NCBI RefSeq assembly: GCF_004664715.2
Contig: NC_051070.1
Span: 42,062,456-42,126,455 of the forward strand
Origin: Peromyscus leucopus
Lineage: Eukaryota > Chordata > Mammalia > Rodentia > Cricetidae
Length of the DNA stretch: 64,000 nt
Reading direction: 5' to 3'
Under the pieces are notes generated by a model. That model made no database searches, was not told the DNA's origin, and saw nothing but the letters and a program-made list of their open reading frames with translations. Shown piece after piece: positions 44,605 through 54,440 of the stretch; within the stretch, counting starts at the first letter, position 1, and the number at the start of each line of letters is the position of its first letter. Position numbers and translations under genes: made by a program.

Positions 44605-45859
44605 AACATTAATTCTTCTAGTTGCATCATTTGCCTGCAAATTTCATTGTCACTTTTTTAATGCTGAGTAATGCTCTATTGTGTAAATGTACCACATTTG
44701 CTTTATCCATTCTTCAATTACAGGACATCTATATTTTTTCTAGGTTCTGGTTATTATGAATAAAGGTGCTACGAACATAGTTGAGCAAGTGTCCTTGTGG
44801 TATGATTGAGCATCCTTTGGGTATGTTAGGCCTCTGTTGGATGTGAGTTGGTAAAAATCTTTCCCATTCCATACCTTGCCTCTTTGTGTGATTAATGGTG
44901 TCCTTTGCCTTACAGAAGATCTTAACTTTAATGAGATCTTGTTTATTAATTTTGATCTTACTGCCTACACTATTGGTGTTCAGTTCAGCCTACTGACTAC
45001 ACTATTGGTGTTCTGTTCAGAAAGCTGTCTTCTGTGCCAGTGCGTTCAAGGCTATTCCTCCACTTTCTCTTCTATCAGGTTCAGTGTGTCTGGTTTTATG
45101 TTGAGGTCTTGATACACTAGGACTTGAGATTTGTGCAGCATGATGCATATGGATATATTTTCATTCTTCTACATTACAGACATCCAGTTTTACCAGCACC
45201 ATTTTTGAATATACTTTCTTTTTTCCACTGTATATTTCTAGCATTTTTTTTTTTTTTATCAAAAATCAGATGTACATATGTGTGTGGATTTATATCTGGG
45301 TTTTCAATTCAATTCTGTTGATCAACATATCTGTTTTATGTCGATAATATGAGATTTTTATTGCTATAACTCTGCAGTATAGCTTGAAGTCAGCCTCGGT
45401 GATTCCTCCAGTGGTTCATTCTATTATTCTTTAAGCTATCCTGAATTTTTCACTTTTTTCATATGAAGTTGAGAATTATCCTTTCAAGGTCTGTAAAGAA
45501 TTGTGTTAGAATTTTGATGGCAATTTCCCTGAATCTGTAGATTGCTTTTGTTAGGGTGGCCATTTTTACTATGTTAATCCCACCAGTTCATGAGCATAGA
45601 AGAACTTTCCATCTTCTGATATCTTCTTCAATTTCTTTCTTCAAAGACTTGAAGCTTCTATCATACAAGTCTTTCACTTACTTGATTACAATTACCCCAA
45701 GATTTTTTTACATTATTTTAAGTTCTTGTGAAGAGTGTTGTTTCCCTTTTTTCTTTCTCAATCTGTTTGTCATTTATATATAGAAGAACTACTGACTGTT
45801 TAATACTTCATCTTGTATCTGGCTACTTTGCAGAAAGGGTTTATCAGCTGTAGGAGTCA
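44605..45859 (-). pseudogene. Old L1 ORF2 3' part, antisense (distal segment)
   Basis: On the minus strand the sequence encodes, in shifting frames, the C-terminal part of L1 ORF2p: short stretches such as TGGITEADFKLY-like, SLKKE-like and a late MFIAALF/IYTMEYY-like region can be read around 44640-44790. It is broken by stops and frameshifts and by a small deletion, so it is a dead fragment. The ORF2 sequence continues at 47081-47350 beyond a younger insertion. Confidence 0.8.
44964..45020. repeat. Local tandem duplication in L1 ORF2
   Basis: The segment CTACACTATTGGTGTTCAGT recurs about 30 bases on as CTACACTATTGGTGTTCTGT, so a ~30-bp unit is duplicated once. Confidence 0.8.
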
Positions 45860-45872
45860 CTATACAATTTTT

Positions 45873-47067
45873 CAGTTTTTTTCCTTCAATTTTTTATTAT
45901 TAAGAAATTTTCTATTCATTTTACATACCAACCACAGATCCCCCTCCTCTCCCTCCTTCCAACCCCCACACTTCCCCCCTCAACCCACCCTCCATTCCCA
46001 CCTCCTGTCAGGCAAGGCCTCCCATGGGGAGTCAGCAGAGATTGATACACTCTGTTAAGGCAGGTCCAAGGCCTTCCCCTGAAACAAGGCAGTGTAAGGT
46101 GTCGCACCGTAGACAGTGGGTTCCAAAAAGCTCACTCATGCACCAGGGACGGATCCTGATCCCACTGTCTGTGGGCCTCTTAAGCAGCTCAAACTACAAA
46201 ACTGTCTTGCCTATGCAGAGGGCCTAGTCCAGTTCCACAGAGGCTCCACAGCTATTGGTCCACAGTTCATGAGTTCCCCACTAGTTTGGATTGGTTGACA
46301 GAATCCCTCTTCTCTATCTTTGACTGGACTCCTGGAGCTCAGCCTGATGCTTGGCTTTGAATCTCTATATCTGCTTCCATCAGTTACTGGATGGAGGCTC
46401 TATGATGACAGTTAGGGTATTCACCAATCTGATTACCAGGGTAGGTTAGTTCAGGCACCCTCTCCACTACTGCTAGTAGTCTAAGGTGGAGTCATCCTTG
46501 TGGAATCCTGGGAACTTCCCTAGCTCCTGGTTTCTCCCTATCTCCATGACAACTCCCTCTATCATGGTTTCTCTTTCATTGTTCTCCCACTCTGCCCCTG
46601 TTTCAGCTCGACCATCCCATTCATTCCCTTATGTTCTTTCTCAACTACGATCCCCTACCCTCCATTGTCCACCTCACCCCCAGTTTACTCCTGGAGATCT
46701 CATCTATTTTCCCTTCCCAGTGTGATCCATGTGTCCTAGATGCTCCTGAACCAAAAAAAAAAAAAAAAAAAAAAAAATAGATAAAGAAAATGTGTCACAT
46801 ATACACAATGGAGTACTCAGCATTAAAAAAACAATGACATCATGAAATTTACAGGCAAATGGACAGAACTAGAAAATATCATGAGTGAGGTAACCTAGAC
46901 TCAGAAGGACAAATATGGTATGTACTCACTCATAAGTGGATACTAGATGAAAAGCAAAGGATAACCACACTACAACCCACAGCTAGCCTCCAGAGAGGCT
47001 AGTTAACAAGGAGGAGCCTAAGAGGAATGCATAGATTGCACTGGGAAGGGGAAATAGGTGAGATCTC
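45873..47067 (-). mobile_element. L1 3' end with 5' inversion, nested in older L1
   Basis: The segment 45873-46750 is an antisense L1 3' UTR (T-rich start, CCCCCTCCTCTCCCTCCTTC, CATGGGGAGTCAGCAGAG). The segment 46778-47067 is the upstream part of the same L1 in the opposite orientation (AAAATGTGTCACATATACAC through GGAAATAGGTGAGATCTC). Both sides hold a copy of the CACTGGGAAGGGGAAATAG region, so they overlap at the inversion. A pure 25-A run (46753-46777) lies at the junction. The exact 13-bp repeat CTATACAATTTTT at 45860-45872 and 47068-47080 bounds the whole unit, as expected for one twin-primed insertion. Confidence 0.85.
46753..46777. repeat. 25-base A run at the L1 inversion junction
   Basis: Uninterrupted A25 between the 3' part and the inverted 5' part of the nested L1. 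Confidence 0.95.
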
Positions 47068-47080
47068 CTATACAATTTTT

Positions 47081-47350
47081 AGGGTCACTTATGTGTATTA
47101 TCATGTCATTGGCAAATAATGATACTTTGACTTATTTCCAATTTTTATCTCCTTGATCTCTTTTAGTTGTCCTATTGCTTTAGCTAAAACTTCAAGTACT
47201 GTATTGAATAGATTAGATAGAGTGGAAAGCCTTGTCTTTTTTCTGATTTTAGTGGAATTGCTTTTAGTTTCTCTCCATTTAATTTGATGTTACGTACAGG
47301 CTTGCTGCAAATTACCTTTATTATAACTAGGTATGTCCATTGTCTCTTTA
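47081..47350 (-). pseudogene. Old L1 ORF2 reverse-transcriptase region, antisense (proximal segment)
   Basis: Minus-strand frames give recognisable L1 reverse-transcriptase pieces: NIKLNGEKLKAIPLKS, then RQGFPL, then NTVLEVLAKAI after a frameshift. A SLFANDMII stretch near 47100-47131 sits where the catalytic FADD box belongs, with N for the first D. At least two frameshifts are visible. This fragment and 44605-45859 were contiguous before the younger L1 inserted. Confidence 0.85.
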
Positions 47351-47354
47351 ATTT

Positions 47355-48810
47355 ATCATCCTGAGCGAGGTAATCCAGACTCAGAAAGACAAAGATGGTG
47401 TTTATTCACTTATAAGTCAATATTAACTGTTAAGTAAATAATAATCAAGCTATAGTCCACAGATCCAGAATTGTTAAATAAAGAGGAGAGATATAGAAAG
47501 GAAGCAAGGGTCTCCCTAAGAGAGGAAAATGGAATAGATTCTGTGGGTGGACTATGGGCAGGTTGGAATGCGTGGAATGCAAAGAGTACAAGGAGAAACA
47601 GCTGGAACTGGCATGCATTTAGGGAGCTGTGTGAAAACCTAGTTCAGTGGAAACCTCCAGGAATCTCCGAAGGTAACCCTAGTGAGGACTCCTAGTAATG
47701 GAAGATATGGAGTTTAAACTGGCCATCATTTACAGCCAGGCAAGACTTCCAATGGTGGGATTGTATTATATCCATTGAATTGTTGGCTGAGGAGTTCTGG
47801 TGGCCAACCCAGGTTGATGTCAGGCAAAACGTTACCTTCTGAAAGCTGACACCAGGCCCTATGGATGAGAGACAACTTCCACTCAGCTCATTTAATGTAG
47901 AGAGGTCAAGCTGCTATATCCTTGGGACCTTCACTTCTATGTTTTATTTGCTTTGGCACAAGAAGGTGCACTGCAGGCTACAGAAAGAGCAACCTAGACA
48001 TCAAGCAAGCCACAAAAACCCTCCACCTACAATCTGTCCTGCCTCTAAGATATGCTGGGGAATGATGGTACAAAATATGTGGGAGTAGATAACCCATGTT
48101 TGGTTTGTTGAGGCCTATGCCATGAGAGAGAGCCCATGTCCTACACTTTGTTGATGGCCAGGAACCAGAGACCAGATAACCTACTGAGCTAGGGTAGAAA
48201 CAAACATGATGACGTGAAAGAGTACAAATTGGAAGTCTCCACTGAGTTCTTCCACTTGGAGATATGGAAACAACACAGAAGAGTGGGGAGGAAAAATTGT
48301 ATGAGTCAGAGGGGATGGAGGAGGCCAGGAAAACAATACCCACTGCGTCAACTAAGCAGGGCTCACATGGGCTCACTGACACTGAAGCAGCAAGCACAAG
48401 CACGGGGCCTGCATGGATCTGGACTAGGTCCTCTGCATATATATTATCACTGTTAGCTTGGTGTTCTGTGAGACTCCTAACAGTCAGAGCACATAAATCT
48501 CTGACTCTTTTGCTTGCTCTTGAGACTCTTTCTCTCCTATTGGGTTGCCTTGTTCAAACTTGATCTGAGGCTTTCACCTTGTCTTACTGTATCTTGTTTG
48601 GTTCTGTTTGGCTATACTCTCTTGGAGAATTTCTCTTTTCTGAAGATAAAATGTAGGGGGAGTGGATCTGAGAGGGAGGGGAGAAAGAGGGGAACTAGGA
48701 AGAATAGAGAAAGGGAAAACTATGGTTAGGATATATTGTATGAGAGAAGAATCTATTTTCAATAAAAAATTATTACTTTATTTATTACAATAAAAAATTC
48801 TCTAAAAAAG
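47355..48810 (+). mobile_element. L1 3' UTR with A-rich tail, sense
   Basis: Starts within the end of ORF2/3' UTR (GAGCGAGGTAATCCAGACTC, TTCACTTATAAGTCAATATT) and runs through GCCAGGCAAGACTTCCAATG, CTGACACCAGGCCCTATGGA, AGCAGGGCTCACATGGGCTC, CTGCATGGATCTGGACTAGG, GAGGGAGGGGAGAAAGAGGG to AAGAATCTATTTTCAATAAA. Frames in it (141 codons at 47978-48403 minus; 99 at 48264-48563 plus) are untranslated-region artefacts. Confidence 0.85.
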
Positions 48811-49080
48811 AAGAAACATTAATTTTTCTAGGAAAATTACACATGTATAAGCACTGGACTACTCAGTGTTTTATTTTAATAATCTCCAAATTATGGCATC
48901 TGTGGCTTCATAATCATCTATGTTTCTAATGGCAGAAATTTGTTGTCATTTTTTTTATATGTTGAGCACTAAGTTCAACTGATCTTCTTGTTTTAGAAAT
49001 TAACTCATCAATATACTGATTAATTATAATTTATTTTTCTCTATTTTACCTTGTTAATTTTTTGTTTGGCTTTAAAAAAA
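48811..49080. other. AT-rich stretch, nothing recognised
   Basis: No recognised feature. Confidence 0.4.
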
Positions 49081-49084
49081 TTTT

Positions 49085-49198
49085 TTTGGAGGCATGCTCT
49101 AACCTTATAGACACAATGATCTAAACTAGTTATTCTCCTGCCTCAACCTCCTTAGAACTGGAAGTTCAGGCATGCAATCATTATGACAAGTGCTGATT
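49085..49198 (-). mobile_element. Ancient B1/proto-B1 monomer, antisense
   Basis: CTCCTGCCTCAACCTCCTTA followed by GAACTGGAAGTTCAGGCATG and ATCATTATGACAAGTGCTG resemble the complement of a 7SL-derived monomer (tcctgcctcagcctcc...gggattacaggcatg). Strongly diverged. Confidence 0.45.
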
Positions 49199-49785
49199 GA
49201 ACTGCTCTCTTGAGTATCCCTGTAAACCGTTCTCTATAACTCATTAAGCAAAACTTGGAAGATTCTGTATTTTTAAAATAAAAGTTAGTTTTTCTCTATA
49301 CATGATTTGAAATATGTTCTTAAATAAAAATTTCTCATTTATTATCTTCTGACTTGCATTTTCTTCAGAGAATGAGTCTGAACAAATCTATCCATTGAAT
49401 ATGTTAATCAATTTCATTCCAATAATATTATTTTTGAAAATATTTAAGAGATATAAGTAAGTAAGTTCATTCTGGTTTTGCTTTAAATGTTATAAAAGAC
49501 ATAGAAATTAACAAATATTCACATGTTTGAAATATATTTCCAAACACAGAGGTTGGAACATGGTTATTGCTGGGTGTCTTAGTAAACATCTAATTATTAA
49601 TTATATCATTCAAATTCATATGTCTGCCTCAGGGTGAGAAAAAAGGTTACACCTATAACATTACAATCTCTACCCATTAATATTTTTTATTCTGTGTTCT
49701 CTATGTTATGTATACCTTTTTACATAACCTAGAGTTTAAATGTTCATGTGAATTTAATATTCATTGTGAATTTTCCACAAATTGA
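49199..49785. other. Single-copy-looking AT-rich stretch
   Basis: No recognised feature. Confidence 0.45.
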
Positions 49786-49794
49786 TGTAAATAT

Positions 49795-49801
<7 letters not shown>

Positions 49802-49837
<36 letters not shown>

Positions 49838-49983
49838 GTTTTTCGAGACAGGGTTTCTCTGTGTAGCTTTGCGCCTTTCCTGGAACTCACTTGGTAGCCC
49901 AGGCTGGCCTCGAACTCACAAAGATCCGCCTGCCTCTGCCTCCCTAGTGCTGGGATTAAAGGCGTGCGCCACCACCGCCCGGC
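49802..49983 (-). mobile_element. Young B1 SINE, antisense, with perfect target duplication
   Basis: A run of about 36 T, TTTTTCGAGACAGGGTTTCT, TAGCTTTGCGCCTTTCCTGG, CCAGGCTGGCCTCGAACTC, GCTGGGATTAAAGGCGTGCG and CCACCACCGCCCGGC. It retains several CpG sites. The flanks TGTAAATATAATTTTT at 49786-49801 and 49984-49999 are identical over 16 bases. The long tail, intact CpGs and perfect duplication point to a recent insertion. Confidence 0.96.
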
Positions 49984-49999
49984 TGTAAATATAATTTTT

Positions 50000-50190
50000 A
50001 AAAATTAATTTCTGTGTAGATGTTTTGGTTAGCTTTACAATGTATTCCTGTGATTTTTAATGTTTAAAAATCTGAGTGTGGACTTGGGGACTTTATTATA
50101 GTTGCCCTGTTGGTAAATACTGGTATAGAGAACACATGAAAAACCTCAGCTTTCAGTTTATAATTAATAAAACTACCTACTTCTTTTCTT
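50000..50190. other. AT-rich stretch, nothing recognised
   Basis: No recognised feature. Confidence 0.4.
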
Positions 50191-50194
50191 TGTT

Positions 50195-50305
50195 TTTTGT
50201 TTGTTTTGTTTTGTTTTTAAGTTGTAATGCTGCAGATGCAATCTAGTGCTTCACACATGCTAAGCAAGACTTTTTATTGTTACTTTGCTTGGTCTCAGTC
50301 GTAAT
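50195..50305 (-). mobile_element. ID-like SINE fragment, antisense
   Basis: AAGTTGTAATGCTGCAGATG, CAATCTAGTGCTTCACACAT and GCTAAGCAAGACTTTTTATT follow the complement of an ID/B4 head (gggattgaacccagg gcttcacacatgctaagcaagcactctacc), preceded by a GTTTT tail complement. Confidence 0.55.
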
Positions 50306-50588
50306 TACACATCTTCTTTAATATTTTATGGTTGCTCTTTTTGATCATTCAATATTCAGTAATCCTTTGTTTACTCAGAGTGTGCTCTTTCTATCTACTT
50401 TCACTTCCAGGCTTCCATGTCTGGTTCAAGAGTTTAAAACTGATGTCAAATAGACATTTTTAAGAACTAATACTTATGGAGCCTAACAAACTTCCCAGTG
50501 TCTATAAGTAGAGAATTTCTACACCAAATGCTATTTTAAATGTTTTAGTCTTTTAGATTATAATGTAATCATTTTTATTAGTTATTTT
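50306..50588. other. AT-rich stretch, nothing recognised
   Basis: No recognised feature. Confidence 0.4.
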
Positions 50589-50597
50589 ACACACACA

Positions 50598-50631
<34 letters not shown>
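50589..50631. repeat. CA/TG microsatellite
   Basis: About 20 CA units with one TA interruption. Confidence 0.96.
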
Positions 50632-50763
50632 TGCTCACGTGCGTGCTCCTAAATACATAAATAGAATGTGCTCAGTCCATATAATGTTACTTGTATGCAA
50701 ATGTTTTTAGTGCTTTTCTGTGATTCTACTCACATGCTGTTACAGACGCAAACTGTAGCACAA

Positions 50764-51240
50764 ATCTTAAAAGTCCTTATTAATAATAACAAACCTGGAG
50801 GCCAGTTATTGGGGTGAATGCTGGAAGATCAGAGAAGCAGAACAAGCCACAGCTACCTCACATTGCCAGTTCCCCAGCTGATCCTGTTTCCTCAAACTAG
50901 AAGCCTCTGTGTCCTAATCCAAATGGATCTCAGCAGAACTGCTGCTCAGAAGCCTAAAAACTTAACCAGGCTAGTTAGTTCCTGGTCCTCATGCCTTATA
51001 TACCTTTCTGTTTCCTGCCATCACTTCCTGAGATTAAAGGTGTGAGTCACCATGCCTGGCTGTTTCCAGTGTGGCTTTGAACTCACAGAGATCTAGACAG
51101 ATCTCTGACTCTGGAATGCTAGGATTAAAGGCCTGTGCTGCCACTGCCTAACCTCTATGTTTAACATTATGGCTGCTCTGTTCTCTGACGCACAGATAAT
51201 TTTATTGGGATGCCCAATATATCAACCACAGTAAACCACC
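50764..51240 (-). repeat. Composite B1-containing dispersed repeat, copy C
   Basis: Same subfamily as copy A: TTAAAAGTCCTTATTAATAA start, GAGGCCAGTTATTGGGGTGA, GAACAAGCCACAGCTACCTC, two antisense B1-like arms (GAGATTAAAGGTGTGAGTC and AGGATTAAAGGCCTGTGC) and CAGATAATTTTATTGGG end. The 75-codon frame at 50818-51045 is inside it. Confidence 0.7.
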
Positions 51241-51555
51241 AGAATACTATGCTGTATTTTCAGTGTTGGAGAACTCAGTTGTATTATGCAGTCTCATCTG
51301 CCTACAGTTATTGCTTCAAGATGTCATACTCCTATCCTTGCTTCACTATTTTTTACTGATTATACAGCATCATCTTTGATATGTTTTAATTGATGAGCTT
51401 AACATAGAATCTATATGCCTACAGACCTATAAATTTATTTATGCATTTATTCAATTTTCACAGGGCAGATGTGCTTTCAGAATGGTCAGGGTAATTGTTT
51501 TGGATTTGTCTATATCTCAAGGCAAATGAATGTGGGTTTGAGCTCGTGCAAGGAT
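51241..51555. other. Single-copy-looking stretch
   Basis: No recognised feature. Confidence 0.4.
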
Positions 51556-51559
51556 AAGC

Positions 51560-52095
51560 AAAGTTTCAAGGAGAGAGTATAGCACAAACAGAGCATATTT
51601 TAATACTAATTTAGGATGCAATAAAGTTTGACTCTTTGGGGCAGTTCTTAAATCCAGTTAGAGAGCTGTTGGTAATAACGAACAAAACCCACCATGTCTA
51701 TTCCTATAGGGTTATCATGCTATGTGGTCATTGAAATGGTTCACAGGCAACATAGGCTGGCAGGAGTGTTGGTTGCCTCCAGTTCCCCCTGGGGAAGAGC
51801 ACACTAACTGGTTATCCACTGCCAAATAGTCATCCCTGAAAATGTACATACAAATAACTTTATATGGATTCCATAGATTATATTTAGGATTTTATACATA
51901 TAATACATATATAATATATGTATATAAATATAAAACATTAACATTGATAAGCATTAGCATTAATGAAAAAAGGCCAGAATTTTGAGGGAAAGTGGAGAGG
52001 GGCATATTGGAGTGTTTGGAAGGAGGAAAGGGAATGGAGAAACATTGTAATTAAAATTACAATATCAGAAAATAAACAACAACAAAACAAACAGA
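51560..52095 (+). mobile_element. L1 3' UTR with A-rich end, sense
   Basis: AGTTAGAGAGCTGTTGGTAA, CTATTCCTATAGGGTTATCA, GTGGTCATTGAAATGG, GGCTGGCAGGAGTGTTGGTT, then GAGAGGGGCATATTGGAGTG, TTTGGAAGGAGGAAAGGGAA and AATTACAATATCAGAAAATA. It is the sense counterpart of the antisense copies at 5072-5640 and 9480-10110. Confidence 0.8.
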
Positions 52096-52985
52096 AACTT
52101 AACTCTCTTCCCAGTTAACTCTTTCAAAAATGCCACAGAGTTGTGCTTGTATAATTCCCCTTTGTGTGTTTGTTAGGACAAATTAGTTGCAACTTACTAC
52201 ACAGAGCAAATGCATTCAATGTTCATATGAAGAATTTAAATTTCTGCTTAAGGGAGATGAGCGTAGCAGGAAAGACACAGGGGTCATAGAGTACTGGCTG
52301 GTAGGTACTATAAGAAAATATAGATGTTGAGAGAATTTAAAGAAAAACAGTTAAAAACCAAGGCTTCCCAAAACTGCCTGGGATATACATGAAGAATGAA
52401 ATACAAACTTTAAGAGTTGATGTGTAAGGAATGAAAAAGAAGCTTTAAGCAAAGGATGATCAGCTACAGATGTTTACCTGAGTGTTGGGGTAGAGGTTCT
52501 GATAGATCCTGGGATGTTAGTCAGGTGTTTTGCCTGCAAGGTAAGACTGATAAGCTAAGCAATTAACAGACTACAAAGGATCTTGTAAACATTGTTAAGG
52601 AAGGTTATTATCCGCAAAGTAACACTAAGACATTGAAAATGTAATCAGGGAGTTGACAGAAGAAAATGCATTTTATAAAGATCTGGTGTGAGACTCAAGC
52701 ATTATTTGGAAAGGAGCAAAAGACAGGGGTATCAGTTAAAGAACAATTACCTTTGGGGAGAGAGAATGGTTCTGAGGAAGGGAGTTAAAAGTGCAGGGAA
52801 GTGAGTAGATTTCCTCAACAGTTAAGACATTTGAATTTAAAGGCTTGGAACTGATAAGCTGGTGTGAGAGTGCTGTAGGGCAAAGCACTGGCTTTACTGT
52901 GTTCCCCATCCCCTTTTTATGAGTGTGAATGACAAATTCTGTGGAAGGGAATGAATATATTTATTTGCGTGAAAAACAGCAAAAG
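52096..52985. other. Single-copy-looking stretch
   Basis: Purine-leaning complex sequence with no recognised repeat or frame. Confidence 0.45.
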
Positions 52986-52986
52986 A

Positions 52987-53155
52987 ACAGCTGGATGTGG
53001 CAACTCATAACTAGAACCCCAGCACTCAGAACTAGGAGACAGAGGCAGGAAGATGACCACAAATTCAATGCATTTCTACTCTGCCTGATAAGTTCCAGGC
53101 CCTCCCTGGCACCATAAAGCAAGAGCCTGTCTCAGGAAAACAAACAAACAAAAGG
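52987..53155 (+). mobile_element. Old B1/ID-B1-like SINE, sense
   Basis: GCTGGATGTGGCAACTCATA, CTAGAACCCCAGCACTCAGA, AGACAGAGGCAGGAAGATGA, CAAGAGCCTGTCTCAGGAAA and a CAAACAAACAAA tail. Confidence 0.6.
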
Positions 53156-53530
53156 CAGCAAATAACCAATCGGTTTTATGCACAGTATTATTTCACCACA
53201 TTAACTTGACAGTTCTCAAATAGTATATTATGGAATTGTTATGTATTAAATGTTAAATGTACCCTATCCCCAGGTTCATATATTTAAATATCTGTGTCCT
53301 GTTGTGGTCTTGTTTCCAGACATTATAGGATGAAGGTCCTAACTGTCAAACATAAGCCATGGATGGGGGACTCTGCTCAGCTCTATCTGCTTTCCATTTT
53401 GTCCATATTGTCCATGCCATGTGAAATGCTCTGTGCCAATGTGCTGCTACCGTAGCCTGTCCTCTCTAAATAGGATCCAAAATGATCTCTTCCTGCCTTA
53501 AAATGCTGCTTCGGGAAGGTGATTGGATCT
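53156..53530. other. Single-copy-looking stretch
   Basis: CTGTGTCCTGTTGTGGTCTT and neighbouring sequence are complex; no feature recognised. Confidence 0.4.
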
Positions 53531-53605
53531 GTTTTTTTGTTTTGTTTTGTTTTGTTTTTCTAATTTTCTTTTGTTGAAAATAGAATTTTTTTTTTTTTTT
53601 TTTTT

Positions 53606-53750
53606 TTTGCTGGGTGATGGTGGCACATGCCTTTAATCCCAGTACTTGGTAGGCAGATCTCTGTGAGTTTGAGGCCAGCCTGGTCTACAGAAAAATCAAA
53701 CAAACAAGTAAACAAACAAAAACAAAAAAGCAAGCAAACAATACAAAAAT
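53606..53750 (+). mobile_element. B1 SINE with internal deletion, sense
   Basis: GCTGGGTGATGGTGGCACAT, GCCTTTAATCCCAGTACTTG, GAGTTTGAGGCCAGCCTGG, TCTACAG then directly an A/C-rich tail. The last third of the body is missing. A 22-T run precedes it. Confidence 0.85.
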
Positions 53751-53754
53751 AGGT

Positions 53755-54440
53755 TTTTTTTCATGCAACATATTAGGATTATGCTCTTCTGAGTTCCCGC
53801 TCACTTCTTCCCCCATCCAGATCCACAACCTTTCAGTACAAAACAAACATACATCTAAGGAATTATGGTAAATAAAATAAGATAAAACAAAAACAAATAA
53901 ACTGCAACAGAACTGAATGAATGAAAAGAAGAAAAAGAGCCAAAGCAAAAGACTAAGAAACAAGGGCAGGCGGTGGTGGCGCACACCTTTAATCCCAGCA
54001 CTCGCAAGGCAGAGGCAGGCAAATCTCTGAGTTCAAGGCCAGCCTGGGCTACCAAGTGAGTTCCAGGAAAGGAGCAAAGCTACACAGAGAAACCCTGTCT
54101 CAAAAACAAACAAACAAACAAACAAAAAAAGACTAAGAAACACATACAGACACCGAGGCATTTGGGTTCTATGAAATGAAGAATGTCCAAAGATGCCACT
54201 GAGTTTGTTTTGTGTTGATGATCTACTTCTAGGCATGGGGCCTGGCCTTAAGAGTGGTTTGTGTCCCTAATGAGACTCCAGTGGAGAAAACTAATTTTTC
54301 ATATACAAGTCATTATCAGTGGTAGATAGCTTCTGAATTGGGATGGGGTTTGTTACTCTTAAGTGATGCTTTTGTTTCCTTTGCTTAAGGTAGATCACTG
54401 AAAGATATTTAAAATTTTGATGACAATCGGCAATATTGCC
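53755..54440 (-). mobile_element. L1 3' UTR, antisense, interrupted by a B1
   Basis: TTCTTCCCCCATCCAGATCC at the 3' end, an A-rich internal stretch, then after the B1 GCCACTGAGTTTGTTTTGTG, TTGATGATCTACTTCTAGGC, ATGGGGCCTGGCCTTAAGAG, CAGTGGAGAAAACTAATTTT and AGTGGTAGATAGCTTCTGAA. Matches the same 3' UTR family as 42575-43440. Confidence 0.8.
53963..54126 (+). mobile_element. B1 SINE with 16-bp target duplication, nested in L1
   Basis: GGCAGGCGGTGGTGGCGCAC, CCTTTAATCCCAGCACTCG, CAAGGCCAGCCTGGGCTACC, GGAGCAAAGCTACACAGAGA and a CAAA-repeat tail. Identical flanks AAAAGACTAAGAAACA at 53947-53962 and 54127-54142. Confidence 0.96.

Noticed and set aside
47978..48563. 141- and 99-codon frames
   Set aside because: Both lie in the sense L1 3' UTR at 47355-48810.
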